Origin: Methylococcaceae bacterium
GTDB lineage: Bacteria > Pseudomonadota > Gammaproteobacteria > Methylococcales > Methylomonadaceae
Length of the DNA stretch: 36,478 nt
Reading direction: 5' to 3'
Assembly: GCA_029937975.1 (NCBI GenBank)
Contig: JAPYOW010000013.1
Location: 4,657 to 41,134, forward strand
The notes below the pieces were generated by a model. That model was not told the origin of the DNA. It did not search any database and worked only from the letters and a program-made list of their open reading frames with translations. How positions within the stretch are numbered: position 1 is the first letter of the stretch; the number at the start of each line of letters is the position of its first letter. The position numbers were made by a program, and so were the translations under genes. Shown here piece after piece: positions 12,110 through 21,151 of the stretch.

Positions 12110-12940
12110 GTGCCATATAAAGATCAATATGCTGTCTTTGGTCACCCGATCAATCACAGTAAATCACCGCGCATACATCAGCTATTTGCCAAACAAACTC
12201 AACAACAAATAAGTTATGAGGCGCAAGAGGTTCCCGCAGCCTCCTTTGAATCTGCCATTCAACAATTTTTCCAGCAAGGCGGTAAGGGATTAAATTGCAC
12301 AGTCCCCTTAAAAGAACTGGCGTGGCAACGTGCAGAGCAGTTATCCAGACGCGCAAAACTAAGCAAGGCAGTGAACACCCTGATCTTGCAGGAAAACGGA
12401 ACTTTATTGGGTGACAATACTGATGGTATCGGCCTGGTGACTGACCTATTAAACAATCACGCCATCCCATTATCAGACCGTAGAATTCTAATTTTAGGCG
12501 CGGGTGGTGCCAGTAGAGGCATCCTGGAACCACTGCTGCAACAATCACCCAGACATATTGTCATTGCCAATCGTACGGTAGAAAAAGCCATCACCCTAAG
12601 CCACGAATTTTCCCACTTAGGTGATATTAGAGGCTGTGGCTATGACGACTTGAACAATGCTCAATTTGATTTGATTTTAAATGCCACCTCAGCCAGCTTG
12701 ACCGGAGAATTACCGCCTTTAGGAGAGCATCTACTTGCCGAAAAAGGCTGTTGTTATGATCTAGCCTATGGCAATCAACCCACAGCGTTTGTGTTATGGG
12801 GACAGGCACAAAAAGCAGAAAAAAGTCTGGATGGCTTGGGAATGTTAGTAGAACAGGCAGCTGAAGCCTTTTATTTGTGGCGAGGGGTGCGCCCGGAAAC
12901 CTCAGCAATTATTGATTTGTTAAATGCTGAAAGATCATAA
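12110..12940 (+). CDS. aroE: Shikimate dehydrogenase (NADP+), GTG start
   Basis: 276 aa; YAVFGHPINHSKSPRIH, NCTVPLKE, AVNTLI...GDNTDGIGLV, ILGAGGASRGIL; AAAAAGGACAG ribosome-binding region before GTG. Confidence 0.97.
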   Translation: MPYKDQYAVFGHPINHSKSPRIHQLFAKQTQQQISYEAQEVPAASFESAIQQFFQQGGKGLNCTVPLKELAWQRAEQLSRRAKLSKAVNTLILQENGTLLGDNTDGIGLVTDLLNNHAIPLSDRRILILGAGGASRGILEPLLQQSPRHIVIANRTVEKAITLSHEFSHLGDIRGCGYDDLNNAQFDLILNATSASLTGELPPLGEHLLAEKGCCYDLAYGNQPTAFVLWGQAQKAEKSLDGLGMLVEQAAEAFYLWRGVRPETSAIIDLLNAERS

Positions 12941-12977
12941 GTACATCGGGACAGTCCCGTAAAACCATTAGATCTTA

Positions 12978-14003
12978 ATGAAAAGAGCAACATGGGCGCA
13001 ACATAAAATCCGACTGGTTTTGTTATTGTTATTGTCAAACCTGTTGGCCTGCACGCCTATGATTCATCCTTCTAAAGCCCCCGTGGCCCTGGCGCAACTT
13101 AGCAATAATTTTTTTATTACGCCGGATGGGGCAAAATTACCCTTAAAAAAATGGCAATCCCCGCATCAAGAAATAAAAAATATAATCATCGCTATACACG
13201 GCTTTAATGATTACAGTAACTTCTTTCAACAGCCCGGGCATTATTTCAGCCAACATCAGACCACTTCTTATGCCTACGACCAAAGAGGATTTGGCAAATC
13301 CCCCAACCGCGGATTATGGGCAGGAATAGAAACCTATACCGCTGATCTAGCCTGTTTCGTGCAGTTAATCAGTCAGGAACATCCGAAGACGCCTATTTAT
13401 CTTTTAGGTGAAAGTATGGGGGCTGCCGTGGTCATTTCCACTGTCTCTCAAGCCCATCAACTTCCCGTTGAAGGCATTATCCTGGTCGCTCCTGCAGTCT
13501 GGGGACGACAAACTATGCCCTGGTATCAAAACATACTCTTGTGGACTTTATCCCATATCACTCCCTGGCTGACATTAACAGGAAACGGCCTGGGGATTAA
13601 AGCTTCTGATAATATTGCAATGTTAAGAGCACTGAGTCAAGACCCGCTGGTTATCAAGGCCACCCGCGTTGAGACCCTCTATGGTTTAACCAACCTGATG
13701 GATAACGCGCTCTTGAATGCAGGCCTCATTGCCATAAAAACACTATTACTCTATGGCGAAAAAGATGAAATTATTCCACCAAAGTCCACCTACCAATTTA
13801 TCCGGTTATTCAACAAAAATGCAGCCAAAAATCATCCCTTGATCGCTTTTTATGAACAGGGCTACCATATGTTGCTGCGCGATCATCAGGCTCCTGTGTT
13901 ATGGAATGACATCAATGTCTGGATCAGCGGGCAAAGCACAAAATTACCCTCAGGTGCTGATAGGCGGGCACATCAGCTATTGAATACAGCGGACATGAAC
14001 TAA
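12978..14003 (+). CDS. Alpha/beta hydrolase lipoprotein, monoacylglycerol-lipase-like
   Basis: 341 aa; lipobox SNLLAC near the N-terminus, nucleophile elbow GESMG, IAIHGFNDYSNFF, YDQRGFGKSPNRG. Confidence 0.88.
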   Translation: MKRATWAQHKIRLVLLLLLSNLLACTPMIHPSKAPVALAQLSNNFFITPDGAKLPLKKWQSPHQEIKNIIIAIHGFNDYSNFFQQPGHYFSQHQTTSYAYDQRGFGKSPNRGLWAGIETYTADLACFVQLISQEHPKTPIYLLGESMGAAVVISTVSQAHQLPVEGIILVAPAVWGRQTMPWYQNILLWTLSHITPWLTLTGNGLGIKASDNIAMLRALSQDPLVIKATRVETLYGLTNLMDNALLNAGLIAIKTLLLYGEKDEIIPPKSTYQFIRLFNKNAAKNHPLIAFYEQGYHMLLRDHQAPVLWNDINVWISGQSTKLPSGADRRAHQLLNTADMN

Positions 14004-14020
14004 CATGAAGTCTTTCTATG

Positions 14021-14635
14021 CTAAGTCGCCCACTGCTGTCTTATTTTATCCCTGTTAATATACAGCCACTGGATAGCGATAATAGGAATACCTGATTCAA
14101 TGCTTCCTGCTTCTACCATTTGATAAACATCATCAAACTTGGCCACGGAAACCAGAATGTCTTCATCTTCATCATCTAAGCCGTGCACCCCTCCTACCTG
14201 ACTGGAGTCAACTTTGCCACAAAACAAACTGATTCTTTCTGATGAGCCCCCTGGCGTAGTATAAAACTCATTGATCAACAGCAATTCTTCTATCACACAT
14301 CCTGCTTCTTCGACTGCTTCTCTATACGCCACTTCTTCAGCTGTTTCACCGGGTTCAATGGCACCGGCCACTATTTCAATTAACCAGGCATGCTCCGGCC
14401 TTAATACAGCACCCGCACGAAACTGTTCAATTAAAACCACTTCATCTCTATCCGGGTCATAAAGTATCACCGCAACGCAATTGCCTCGCATAAATAATTC
14501 ACGACTAATTTCCTTACTCCAGCCCCCCTCAAAAAGGGTATGTTGTAATTGATATTTTTCTAGCCGGAAAAACCCGTTGTAAACAATCTCATGCTGGTTA
14601 ATTTTAAATTCTTTATTCATCTCAGTCCCGTTCAC
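14021..14635 (-). CDS. nudF: NUDIX hydrolase, ADP-ribose pyrophosphatase-like
   Basis: 204 aa; NUDIX box GAIEPGETAEEVAYREAVEEAG, EQFRAGAVLRPEHAWLIEIVAG, EFYTTPGGSSERI. Confidence 0.9.
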   Translation of the reverse strand: MNGTEMNKEFKINQHEIVYNGFFRLEKYQLQHTLFEGGWSKEISRELFMRGNCVAVILYDPDRDEVVLIEQFRAGAVLRPEHAWLIEIVAGAIEPGETAEEVAYREAVEEAGCVIEELLLINEFYTTPGGSSERISLFCGKVDSSQVGGVHGLDDEDEDILVSVAKFDDVYQMVEAGSIESGIPIIAIQWLYINRDKIRQQWAT

Positions 14636-15753
14636 TCGGCTGGTGTTGCATAGACCACACGATAAACTACCCCTAAGGTATCATCCGCTATCAACAAACT
14701 ACCATCCCGCATTTGTAACATATCCGTCGGCCTTCCCCACGCCTTACCATCCGGCAGGAGCCAGCCATCAATGAAAACCCTTTCAGCAACCGGTTTATTA
14801 TTTTTAAATTCTACTAATACAATGCGGTAGCCATGAGGCTTACTCCGATTCCAGGAACCATGCTGCGCCACAAACAATTGATTTTTGTATTCTCCGGGAA
14901 ACTGATCACCGGTATAAAAACGAATGCCTAATGGGGCTAAATGCGCTTTAAACTTCCATTCTGGCGCGGTAAATTGGGCGCATGTTTTATCAGCTGCCAG
15001 CTCAGGATCAAGAACATCGCCCCCATGACAAAAAGGGTAGCCAAAATGCTGGCCTTTTTGCACCCATTTATTTAACTCATCAGCGGGTAAGTCATCGCCT
15101 AAATGATCACGCCCATTATCTGTAAAAAAAAGCTGATAACTGACAGGATGCCAGTCAAAACCAACCGAATTACGAATACCTCTGGCCAGAATTTCAAAAC
15201 CACTGCCATCGGTATTGAGTCTTAATAATGAAGAATAAATATCTTGTTCAGGCAAACAAATATTACACGGCACACCTACCGTGGTGTATAAGCGGTTATC
15301 CCTGCCAAAAGCCAGATATTTCCAGCCATGATACTTATCAGAAGGCAACTGATCATAAACCACTTGTGGCGTGGGCGGTTGACTCAAGTGCTGCGCTATA
15401 TTATTAAAACGAATGATTCTATGCGTCTCCGCAACATATAAATCACCCTCTTTATAAGCAACACCGTTAGGCATATAAAGGTTGCTGGCAATTACATAGC
15501 GGGTTTCTGCATAGCCATCGTCATCTGCATCCTCAATGGCGTAAACACTTCCCTGTTGGCGCGTACCTACGTAAACAATCCCTGAGTCACCTAATACTAA
15601 AGACCGTGCATTGGGTACATTATCGGCATAAATCGAAATTGAAAAGCCTGCCGGTAACTGTAGTTTTTCCAATAACTCGTGATACGAGTTCTGAACCGCA
15701 AAGCCACACTTGATAAGCAATAGATAAATACTTAATACTTTAAGTAAGTACAT
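14632..15753 (-). CDS. PQQ-dependent sugar (sorbosone)-dehydrogenase family protein, beta-propeller
   Basis: 373 aa with signal peptide; LPAGFSISIYADNVPNARSL, ARGIRNSVGFDWHP, LFFTDNGRDHLGDDLPADELN, FVAQHGSWNRSKPHGYRIV; 4-bp overlap with the downstream NUDIX gene. Confidence 0.9.
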   Translation of the reverse strand: MYLLKVLSIYLLLIKCGFAVQNSYHELLEKLQLPAGFSISIYADNVPNARSLVLGDSGIVYVGTRQQGSVYAIEDADDDGYAETRYVIASNLYMPNGVAYKEGDLYVAETHRIIRFNNIAQHLSQPPTPQVVYDQLPSDKYHGWKYLAFGRDNRLYTTVGVPCNICLPEQDIYSSLLRLNTDGSGFEILARGIRNSVGFDWHPVSYQLFFTDNGRDHLGDDLPADELNKWVQKGQHFGYPFCHGGDVLDPELAADKTCAQFTAPEWKFKAHLAPLGIRFYTGDQFPGEYKNQLFVAQHGSWNRSKPHGYRIVLVEFKNNKPVAERVFIDGWLLPDGKAWGRPTDMLQMRDGSLLIADDTLGVVYRVVYATPAE

Positions 15754-15852
15754 GACACCCCCTCTATTTTTGAATTTTCAACTATATTAACAGCCCGCGC
15801 TGTTGAAATTATAATTTCACCACCCATATTTTAACTATATCTTCTCTATTTC

Positions 15853-16749
15853 ATGACCAAGAGGTTTTTTAAAATGATGCGAATTTTACTTTTTCTAGCC
15901 ACTAACATGGCCATAATGCTGGTTATTAGTCTCGTTTTTAGTTTATTAGGTATTGGTAGCACGCTACAAGCCAATGGTGTAGATCTTGATTTAAATGCTC
16001 TTTTGCTCATGTCAGCCATTATAGGTTCGATGGGATCGGTGATTTCACTGGCCATATCAAAATGGTCCGCAAAAAGAGCCATGGGGGTTCATGTAATTGA
16101 AAACCCACAAAACCAAACTGAAAAATGGTTGTTATCCTTAGTTAAAAAGCAAGCTAAGGCAGCAGGAATCGGCGTGCCTGAAGTCGGCATTTTTCAAACA
16201 GACACCCCGAATGCATTTGCCACAGGGATGAATAGAAACAATGCTTTAGTCGCTGTTAGTACGGGTCTTTTACAAACCATGTCTGCGGATGAAGTGGAAG
16301 CAGTGGTGGGTCATGAAATTAGCCATGTCGCCAATGGCGATATGATAACGATGGCGTTAATGCAAGGCGTAGTCAATACCTTCGTATATTTTTTCGCCTC
16401 AATTATTGGTCACTTTGTTGACCGAGTCATCTTAAAAAATGAAGAAGGTCATGGTATGGGGTATTTCATCACCCAGATGGTTGCCCAGGTCGCCCTCTCA
16501 TTCCTTGCTTCCATACTGGTCATGTGGTTTTCACGTTACCGGGAATTTCATGCGGATGCCGGAGGAGCAAAACTAGCCGGCAAAGATAAAATGATCGCAG
16601 CCTTAAGAGCCTTACAACGTGCGCAAAACCCCGAAGAATTACCCGGACAACTGGCCGCTTTTGGCATTAATGGCGGTGGCGTACAAAAACTATTTATGAG
16701 CCACCCTCCCCTGGAAGAACGTATTGCTGCATTGCAAAACCAACAATAA
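15853..16749 (+). CDS. htpX: Membrane-bound zinc metalloprotease HtpX
   Basis: 298 aa; HEISH (VVGHEISHVANGD), transmembrane N-terminus, REFHADAGGAKLAG; true start may be the internal MMRILLF methionine. Confidence 0.97.
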   Translation: MTKRFFKMMRILLFLATNMAIMLVISLVFSLLGIGSTLQANGVDLDLNALLLMSAIIGSMGSVISLAISKWSAKRAMGVHVIENPQNQTEKWLLSLVKKQAKAAGIGVPEVGIFQTDTPNAFATGMNRNNALVAVSTGLLQTMSADEVEAVVGHEISHVANGDMITMALMQGVVNTFVYFFASIIGHFVDRVILKNEEGHGMGYFITQMVAQVALSFLASILVMWFSRYREFHADAGGAKLAGKDKMIAALRALQRAQNPEELPGQLAAFGINGGGVQKLFMSHPPLEERIAALQNQQ

Positions 16750-16762
16750 TTCATCCTACTGA

Positions 16763-16793
16763 GCAGAGTGTTTATCAACCATGAACACTCTGC
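16763..16793. terminator. Hairpin after htpX (perfect 10-bp stem, 11-nt loop), no obvious U-tract
   Basis: GCAGAGTGTT tatcaaccatg AACACTCTGC; overlaps the GTG start in the ORF track for the next gene. Confidence 0.55.
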
Positions 16794-16803
16794 CCCCCAG
16801 CCC

Positions 16804-17034
16804 ATGCAACCGCCCCAAATCATTCGCTTTAAGCTGCAGCTAGGCTATGCTCAATTTCTTCAGGTTTACCAGGGAATTGCTAAAAATGTGTCCGTCATTG
16901 CAGATGATGGTCGCCGAATTACCTTCCCTGCCATGAATATTCGCGCCTTCCTTACCCGAGAAGGGATTTACGGAAACTTTGAAATGACATTAAGCGCTGA
17001 AAATAAATTCATCAGTGTTAAGAAGTTACCCTGA
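16804..17034 (+). CDS. DUF2835 family protein (ORF track start 16768; ATG 16804 preferred)
   Basis: FKLQLGYAQFLQVYQGIAKNVSVIADDGRRITFPAMNIRAFLTREGIYGNFEM; the 16768 GTG lies in the hairpin stem, and the ATG at 16804 is in frame. Confidence 0.82.
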   Translation: MQPPQIIRFKLQLGYAQFLQVYQGIAKNVSVIADDGRRITFPAMNIRAFLTREGIYGNFEMTLSAENKFISVKKLP

Positions 17035-17106
17035 CCCGATCTAATCATCCTGGACCCGCGGGGTTTAAGGTATGATTGTTGTTTTTTAATTTTCAACGAC
17101 TGACCT

Positions 17107-18006
17107 GTGTCCCACTTAGCCCGGCTTTCTAAACATATACAGTTCCCAGACAATCCACTGCAAGCTCAACGCTTATTCCATGGTCGGGGACATGCCTATC
17201 AACACTTGCATCATATCACTATTGACTGGCTTCCCCCGGTTCTCCTCATCATTCTATATGCGCCTGAACCCCACACTGAGCTGGAAAATCTGGCCGATCA
17301 TTTATTAGCACATTTACCTGACTGCAAAAGCATTCAGCTGCAACATCGTTATATTCTTTCCGCCCCCATTGACACCCTGCGGGGTGAGTCTCTGCAAAAT
17401 TTCCCCATACAGGAAGATAATTTACGCTTCCATATCCGTTTGCAACAAACGCGTAATACCGGATTATTTCTGGATATGCGTAATGGCCGCAGATGGGTAC
17501 AGCAACATAGCAAAGATAAAAAAGTGCTTAACCTCTTTGCCTATACTTGTGGGTTTTCGGTAGCCGCCATTGCCGGCCAGGCGCAATCCGTGCTGAATAT
17601 CGATATGAGTCGCACGGCCTTAAGCATCGGGCGCGAGAATCATCGCTTAAATCAACAAGCCCTTGAAAAAGTGCGCTTTGAGAAACTGAATATCTTCAAA
17701 TCCTTTTCACGATTAAAAAAAAGAGGCCCCTTTGATGTTTTAATTTGCGACCCCCCAACGTTCCAGAAAGGCAGTGTTGATATTTTTCGGGACTATCCCA
17801 AGATCATTCGACACCTTGATGACTTCATGGCAGAAAACAGCACTCTTTTATTATGTCTGAATGCACCTGAGTTAAATCATAATTACTTAATAGATCATAT
17901 GGCGAGCCAAGCACCACGCTTTACTTATGTAGAGGAAATAAAACCCCCTGACGTTTTTTTAGAGACCCAAAACAAAGGCTTAAAAAGCTTAATATTCAAA
18001 CGTTAA
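17107..18006 (+). CDS. Class I SAM-dependent rRNA-methyltransferase-like protein (RlmK/RlmI-like C-terminal domain)
   Basis: 299 aa; TGLFLDMRNGRRWV, VLNLFAYTCGFSVAA, FDVLICDPPTFQKG. Confidence 0.85.
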   Translation: MSHLARLSKHIQFPDNPLQAQRLFHGRGHAYQHLHHITIDWLPPVLLIILYAPEPHTELENLADHLLAHLPDCKSIQLQHRYILSAPIDTLRGESLQNFPIQEDNLRFHIRLQQTRNTGLFLDMRNGRRWVQQHSKDKKVLNLFAYTCGFSVAAIAGQAQSVLNIDMSRTALSIGRENHRLNQQALEKVRFEKLNIFKSFSRLKKRGPFDVLICDPPTFQKGSVDIFRDYPKIIRHLDDFMAENSTLLLCLNAPELNHNYLIDHMASQAPRFTYVEEIKPPDVFLETQNKGLKSLIFKR

Positions 18007-18156
18007 AAAACGCCAAACAACACGGGAATGTTTCCATAAACATGGCACAGCATCGACAAAAAGCAAATAACTGCTTCAACAAAGCCCAGCTGTGATGGTA
18101 TAGTGCTTCACGATTCAACGCATCAGTTCAGTGTTTTAATGATCTTTTTATTTAAG

Positions 18157-18200
18157 CACTTTTACGGTGCATATTACCCACTTTTTCGGTGCATCCCACC
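18157..18200. repeat. Tandem 22-bp direct repeat, 2 copies, upstream of petA
   Basis: cacttttacggtgcatattacc / cactttttcggtgcatcccacc, head to tail, 18/22 identical. Confidence 0.75.
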
Positions 18201-18219
18201 CAATTAGGAGCGTTATATA

Positions 18220-18822
18220 ATGACCAGAGAAGTCGTCGACAAATCCAAACGTCAGTTTCTAACAACAGCACTCACTGTTGTTGGTGCTGTTGGCACCGGA
18301 TACTTGGCAGTTCCTTTCATCTCTCAAATGCAACCCAGTGCAAGAGCAATGGCCGCTGGAGCCCCTGTAGAAGTTGATATCAGTAGAATTGAACCAGGAC
18401 AACTCATCCGTATAGCATGGCGAGGAAAACCAGTCTGGGTCTTGTCAAGAACCCCTGAAGTCCTTGAGATTTTAGAAAAAGATACCGCAAAACTGGCAGA
18501 CCCTAACTCGAAAGATTCTGACCAACCTGATGATACTAGTAATAGCTATCGATCCATAAGACCTGAAATATTCATTGCTGTTGGTCTTTGTACACACCTC
18601 GGTTGTTCACCGACCTTTAGACCAGAAATTGCTCCCAATGACCTTGGCGATGACTGGAAAGGTGGTTTTTTCTGTCCCTGCCATGGTTCTGGTTTCGACT
18701 TGGCAGGACGGGTTTTTAAGTCTGTTCCAGCCCCTACAAACCTTGTGGTCCCCCCTTACCGATATATAACAGACACACAAATAATTATTGGTGAAGAACC
18801 CAAGAAGGAGGCTAGCGCGTGA
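18220..18822 (+). CDS. petA: Ubiquinol-cytochrome c reductase iron-sulfur (Rieske) subunit
   Basis: CTHLGCSP and CPCHGSGFDLAGRV Rieske cluster motifs; N-terminal Tat-like signal SKRQFL; followed by cytochrome b and c1 genes. Confidence 0.98.
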   Translation: MTREVVDKSKRQFLTTALTVVGAVGTGYLAVPFISQMQPSARAMAAGAPVEVDISRIEPGQLIRIAWRGKPVWVLSRTPEVLEILEKDTAKLADPNSKDSDQPDDTSNSYRSIRPEIFIAVGLCTHLGCSPTFRPEIAPNDLGDDWKGGFFCPCHGSGFDLAGRVFKSVPAPTNLVVPPYRYITDTQIIIGEEPKKEASA

Positions 18823-20252
18823 AAAACAAATTAAATGTTTCCTCTGATGGATTAAAAAACAGCATGAACGTAAGCACCAACTGGTTACTCAAACGGTTCC
18901 CTCTGTCAAAGATGTGGAACGATCACATGGCGCAATACTATGCACCTAAGAATTTCAATTTCTGGTATTTCTTTGGCTCTTTGGCACTATTAGTTTTAGT
19001 CAATCAGATCATTACCGGCATATTGCTGACCATGAACTATAAGCCAGATGCAAAACTGGCTTTCGATTCCGTTGAATATATTATGCGTGATGTCGACTGG
19101 GGTTGGCTGATTCGCTATATGCATTCCACCGGTGCCTCTGCATTTTTTATTGTCATTTACCTGCATATGTTTAGGGGCATGATCTATGGTTCCTACAAAA
19201 AACCCAGGGAACTGGTCTGGATCTTTGGCATGTTACTGTTCGTATGCTTAATGGCTGAAGCATTTATGGGTTATCTACTGCCTTGGGGACAAATGTCGTA
19301 TTGGGGTGCACAGGTTATTATTTCCCTGTTTAGTGCCATCCCTGTGATTGGTGAAGATTTATCCCTGTGGGTTCGTGGTGACTATGTAATTTCAGATGCC
19401 ACCCTGAATCGATTTTTTGCCTTTCATGTCATCGCCGTACCCTTGGCACTAATTATTCTAGTGTTCTTGCATATTATTGCCCTACATGAAGTCGGCTCTA
19501 ACAACCCGGACGGTATAGAAATTAAAGAATCGAAAGATCCTTGGGGACATCCTGTAGACGGCATTCCTTTTCACCCTTATTACACCGTGAAAGATTTAGT
19601 CGGTGTGGGTGTGTTTTTATTCTTTTTCGCCACTATCATTTTCTATATGCCAGAAATGGGCGGTTACTTCCTGGAACATGCCAATTTTATACCGGCTGAT
19701 CCGTTAAAAACCCCTGAGCATATTGCCCCTTTATGGTATTTCACCCCTTTTTACGCCATCTTACGAGCCATCCCTGATAAATTCATGGGTGTTATCGCCA
19801 TGGGTGGTGCTATTGTTGTGTTATTCCTATTACCGTGGCTAGACCGCTGTAAAGTGAAGTCTATACGCTATAGAGGTGGTATATTCAAAAAAGCATTTGT
19901 ATTATTCATTATCAGTTTTATCGTATTAGGTTATTTAGGTACTCAGCCGGCCACACCTGGCTACACTATGCTCGCACGTGTTTTTACAGCGATCTATTTT
20001 GGTTTCTTCTTATTATTGCCTCTCTACACCCCATGGGAAAAAACCAAACCGGTCCCCAAAAGTGTGACGCATGAAAAAACCGCAATGGAAGACTACTCTG
20101 CTCTGGTGGACACTTTTGATAAAATGACCGTCAAGCAAGATCCTATAAAAACCAGCTGGGGCAGTACGGTAACCCCCGTTAAACCAGATGCTGCCGGCAT
20201 TAAGAACGTTTTAATTCAATTGGCAAAAAAATTAAAAGAGAGTCTGGATTGA
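18819..20252 (+). CDS. petB: Cytochrome b subunit of the bc1 complex
   Basis: 477 aa; MHSTGASAFFIVIYLHMFRGMIYGSYK, GYLLPWGQMSYWGAQVI, FFAFHVIAVPL; PEHIAPLWYFTPFYAILR; 4-bp overlap with petA. Confidence 0.98.
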   Translation: MKNKLNVSSDGLKNSMNVSTNWLLKRFPLSKMWNDHMAQYYAPKNFNFWYFFGSLALLVLVNQIITGILLTMNYKPDAKLAFDSVEYIMRDVDWGWLIRYMHSTGASAFFIVIYLHMFRGMIYGSYKKPRELVWIFGMLLFVCLMAEAFMGYLLPWGQMSYWGAQVIISLFSAIPVIGEDLSLWVRGDYVISDATLNRFFAFHVIAVPLALIILVFLHIIALHEVGSNNPDGIEIKESKDPWGHPVDGIPFHPYYTVKDLVGVGVFLFFFATIIFYMPEMGGYFLEHANFIPADPLKTPEHIAPLWYFTPFYAILRAIPDKFMGVIAMGGAIVVLFLLPWLDRCKVKSIRYRGGIFKKAFVLFIISFIVLGYLGTQPATPGYTMLARVFTAIYFGFFLLLPLYTPWEKTKPVPKSVTHEKTAMEDYSALVDTFDKMTVKQDPIKTSWGSTVTPVKPDAAGIKNVLIQLAKKLKESLD

Positions 20253-20254
20253 TT

Positions 20255-20977
20255 ATGAAAAAAATTATATACACCTTTTTACTTTTATTGCCCTTAAGCG
20301 TCATGGCAAGTGGTGGTGTCAAGCTGCAAAGTGTCGATATAGACCTTTCCGACTTTGATTCCATGCAAAAAGGAGCTAAACACTATGTCACTTATTGCTT
20401 AGGCTGTCATTCTCTTAAACACATGCGATATAAACGTATTGCCGTGGATTTGAACATAGATGAGGATACCGTTCTGGAAGAAATCGCACCCGAAGGCGCC
20501 GGCATTTATAATCAAATGCATACCGCTATGGACAAACGCGATTCCAGCAAATGGTTTGGTACCACCCCTCCTGATTTATCTTTAATTGCACGATCAAGGG
20601 GGCCTGACTGGATTTACTCTTACTTAAAAGGTTTCTATAAGGATGAAAGCAAACCTTTAGGCGTGAACAATACAGTGTTTAAAGATGTCGGTATGCCCAA
20701 TATGTTATGGAAATTACAAGGCACTCAGACACCTACGTTTACTACGGTTGAAGGTCAAGAAGTGTTAGCCTATTTGAAATTGACTAAACCAGGCACTTTA
20801 TCACCCGGGGAATTTGACACCATGGTGACGGAACTGGTCAACTTTCTGGTTTATGTGGGCGAGCCCATGCAACTGGAAAGAATAACCATGGGTAAATATG
20901 TTTTACTGTTTTTCTTGATGTTTACAATTATTGCTTACTTACTGAAAAAAGAGTACTGGAAAGACATCGATTCATAA
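20255..20977 (+). CDS. petC: Cytochrome c1 (ORF track TTG start 20249; ATG 20255 fits the signal peptide better)
   Basis: CLGCHSLKHMRY heme motif (CxxCH), TTPPDLSLIARSRGPDWIYSYLKGFY, GMPNMLW, single C-terminal TM helix. Confidence 0.97.
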   Translation: MKKIIYTFLLLLPLSVMASGGVKLQSVDIDLSDFDSMQKGAKHYVTYCLGCHSLKHMRYKRIAVDLNIDEDTVLEEIAPEGAGIYNQMHTAMDKRDSSKWFGTTPPDLSLIARSRGPDWIYSYLKGFYKDESKPLGVNNTVFKDVGMPNMLWKLQGTQTPTFTTVEGQEVLAYLKLTKPGTLSPGEFDTMVTELVNFLVYVGEPMQLERITMGKYVLLFFLMFTIIAYLLKKEYWKDIDS

Positions 20978-20993
20978 TTCAATTGTTGACTGA

Positions 20994-21017
20994 TATACTC
21001 GCAAGGAAGCGAGTATA
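20994..21017. terminator. Hairpin downstream of petC (9-bp perfect stem, 6-nt loop)
   Basis: TATACTCGC aaggaa GCGAGTATA; no strong U-tract. Confidence 0.6.
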
Positions 21018-21022
21018 GTCAT

Positions 21023-21044
21023 CCCTGTCCCTACCCCTGCCCCC
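21023..21044 (-). other. Putative G-quadruplex (minus strand) / i-motif (plus strand)
   Basis: CCC TGT CCC TA CCCC TG CCCCC; complement fits G3+N1-7 repeated four times. Confidence 0.55.
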
Positions 21045-21151
21045 GCCACTTTCATTTTCCCCACAAGAATGAGCTGAACCACTAGATTTTCACCCCAACA
21101 ATAAATACAACTATGCTACAATGACTGTGTTTTAATTTGCACATATAGAGG

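Noticed and set aside
12150-12908. Antisense ORFs over aroE (12150-12548 -, 12259-12456 -, 12627-12908 -)
   Set aside because: aroE is intact and well supported on the + strand.
18189-18377. 62-aa + ORF overlapping the petA start, and 18575-18769 + inside petA
   Set aside because: Different frame from a clear Rieske gene; the first also runs through the petA ribosome-binding site.
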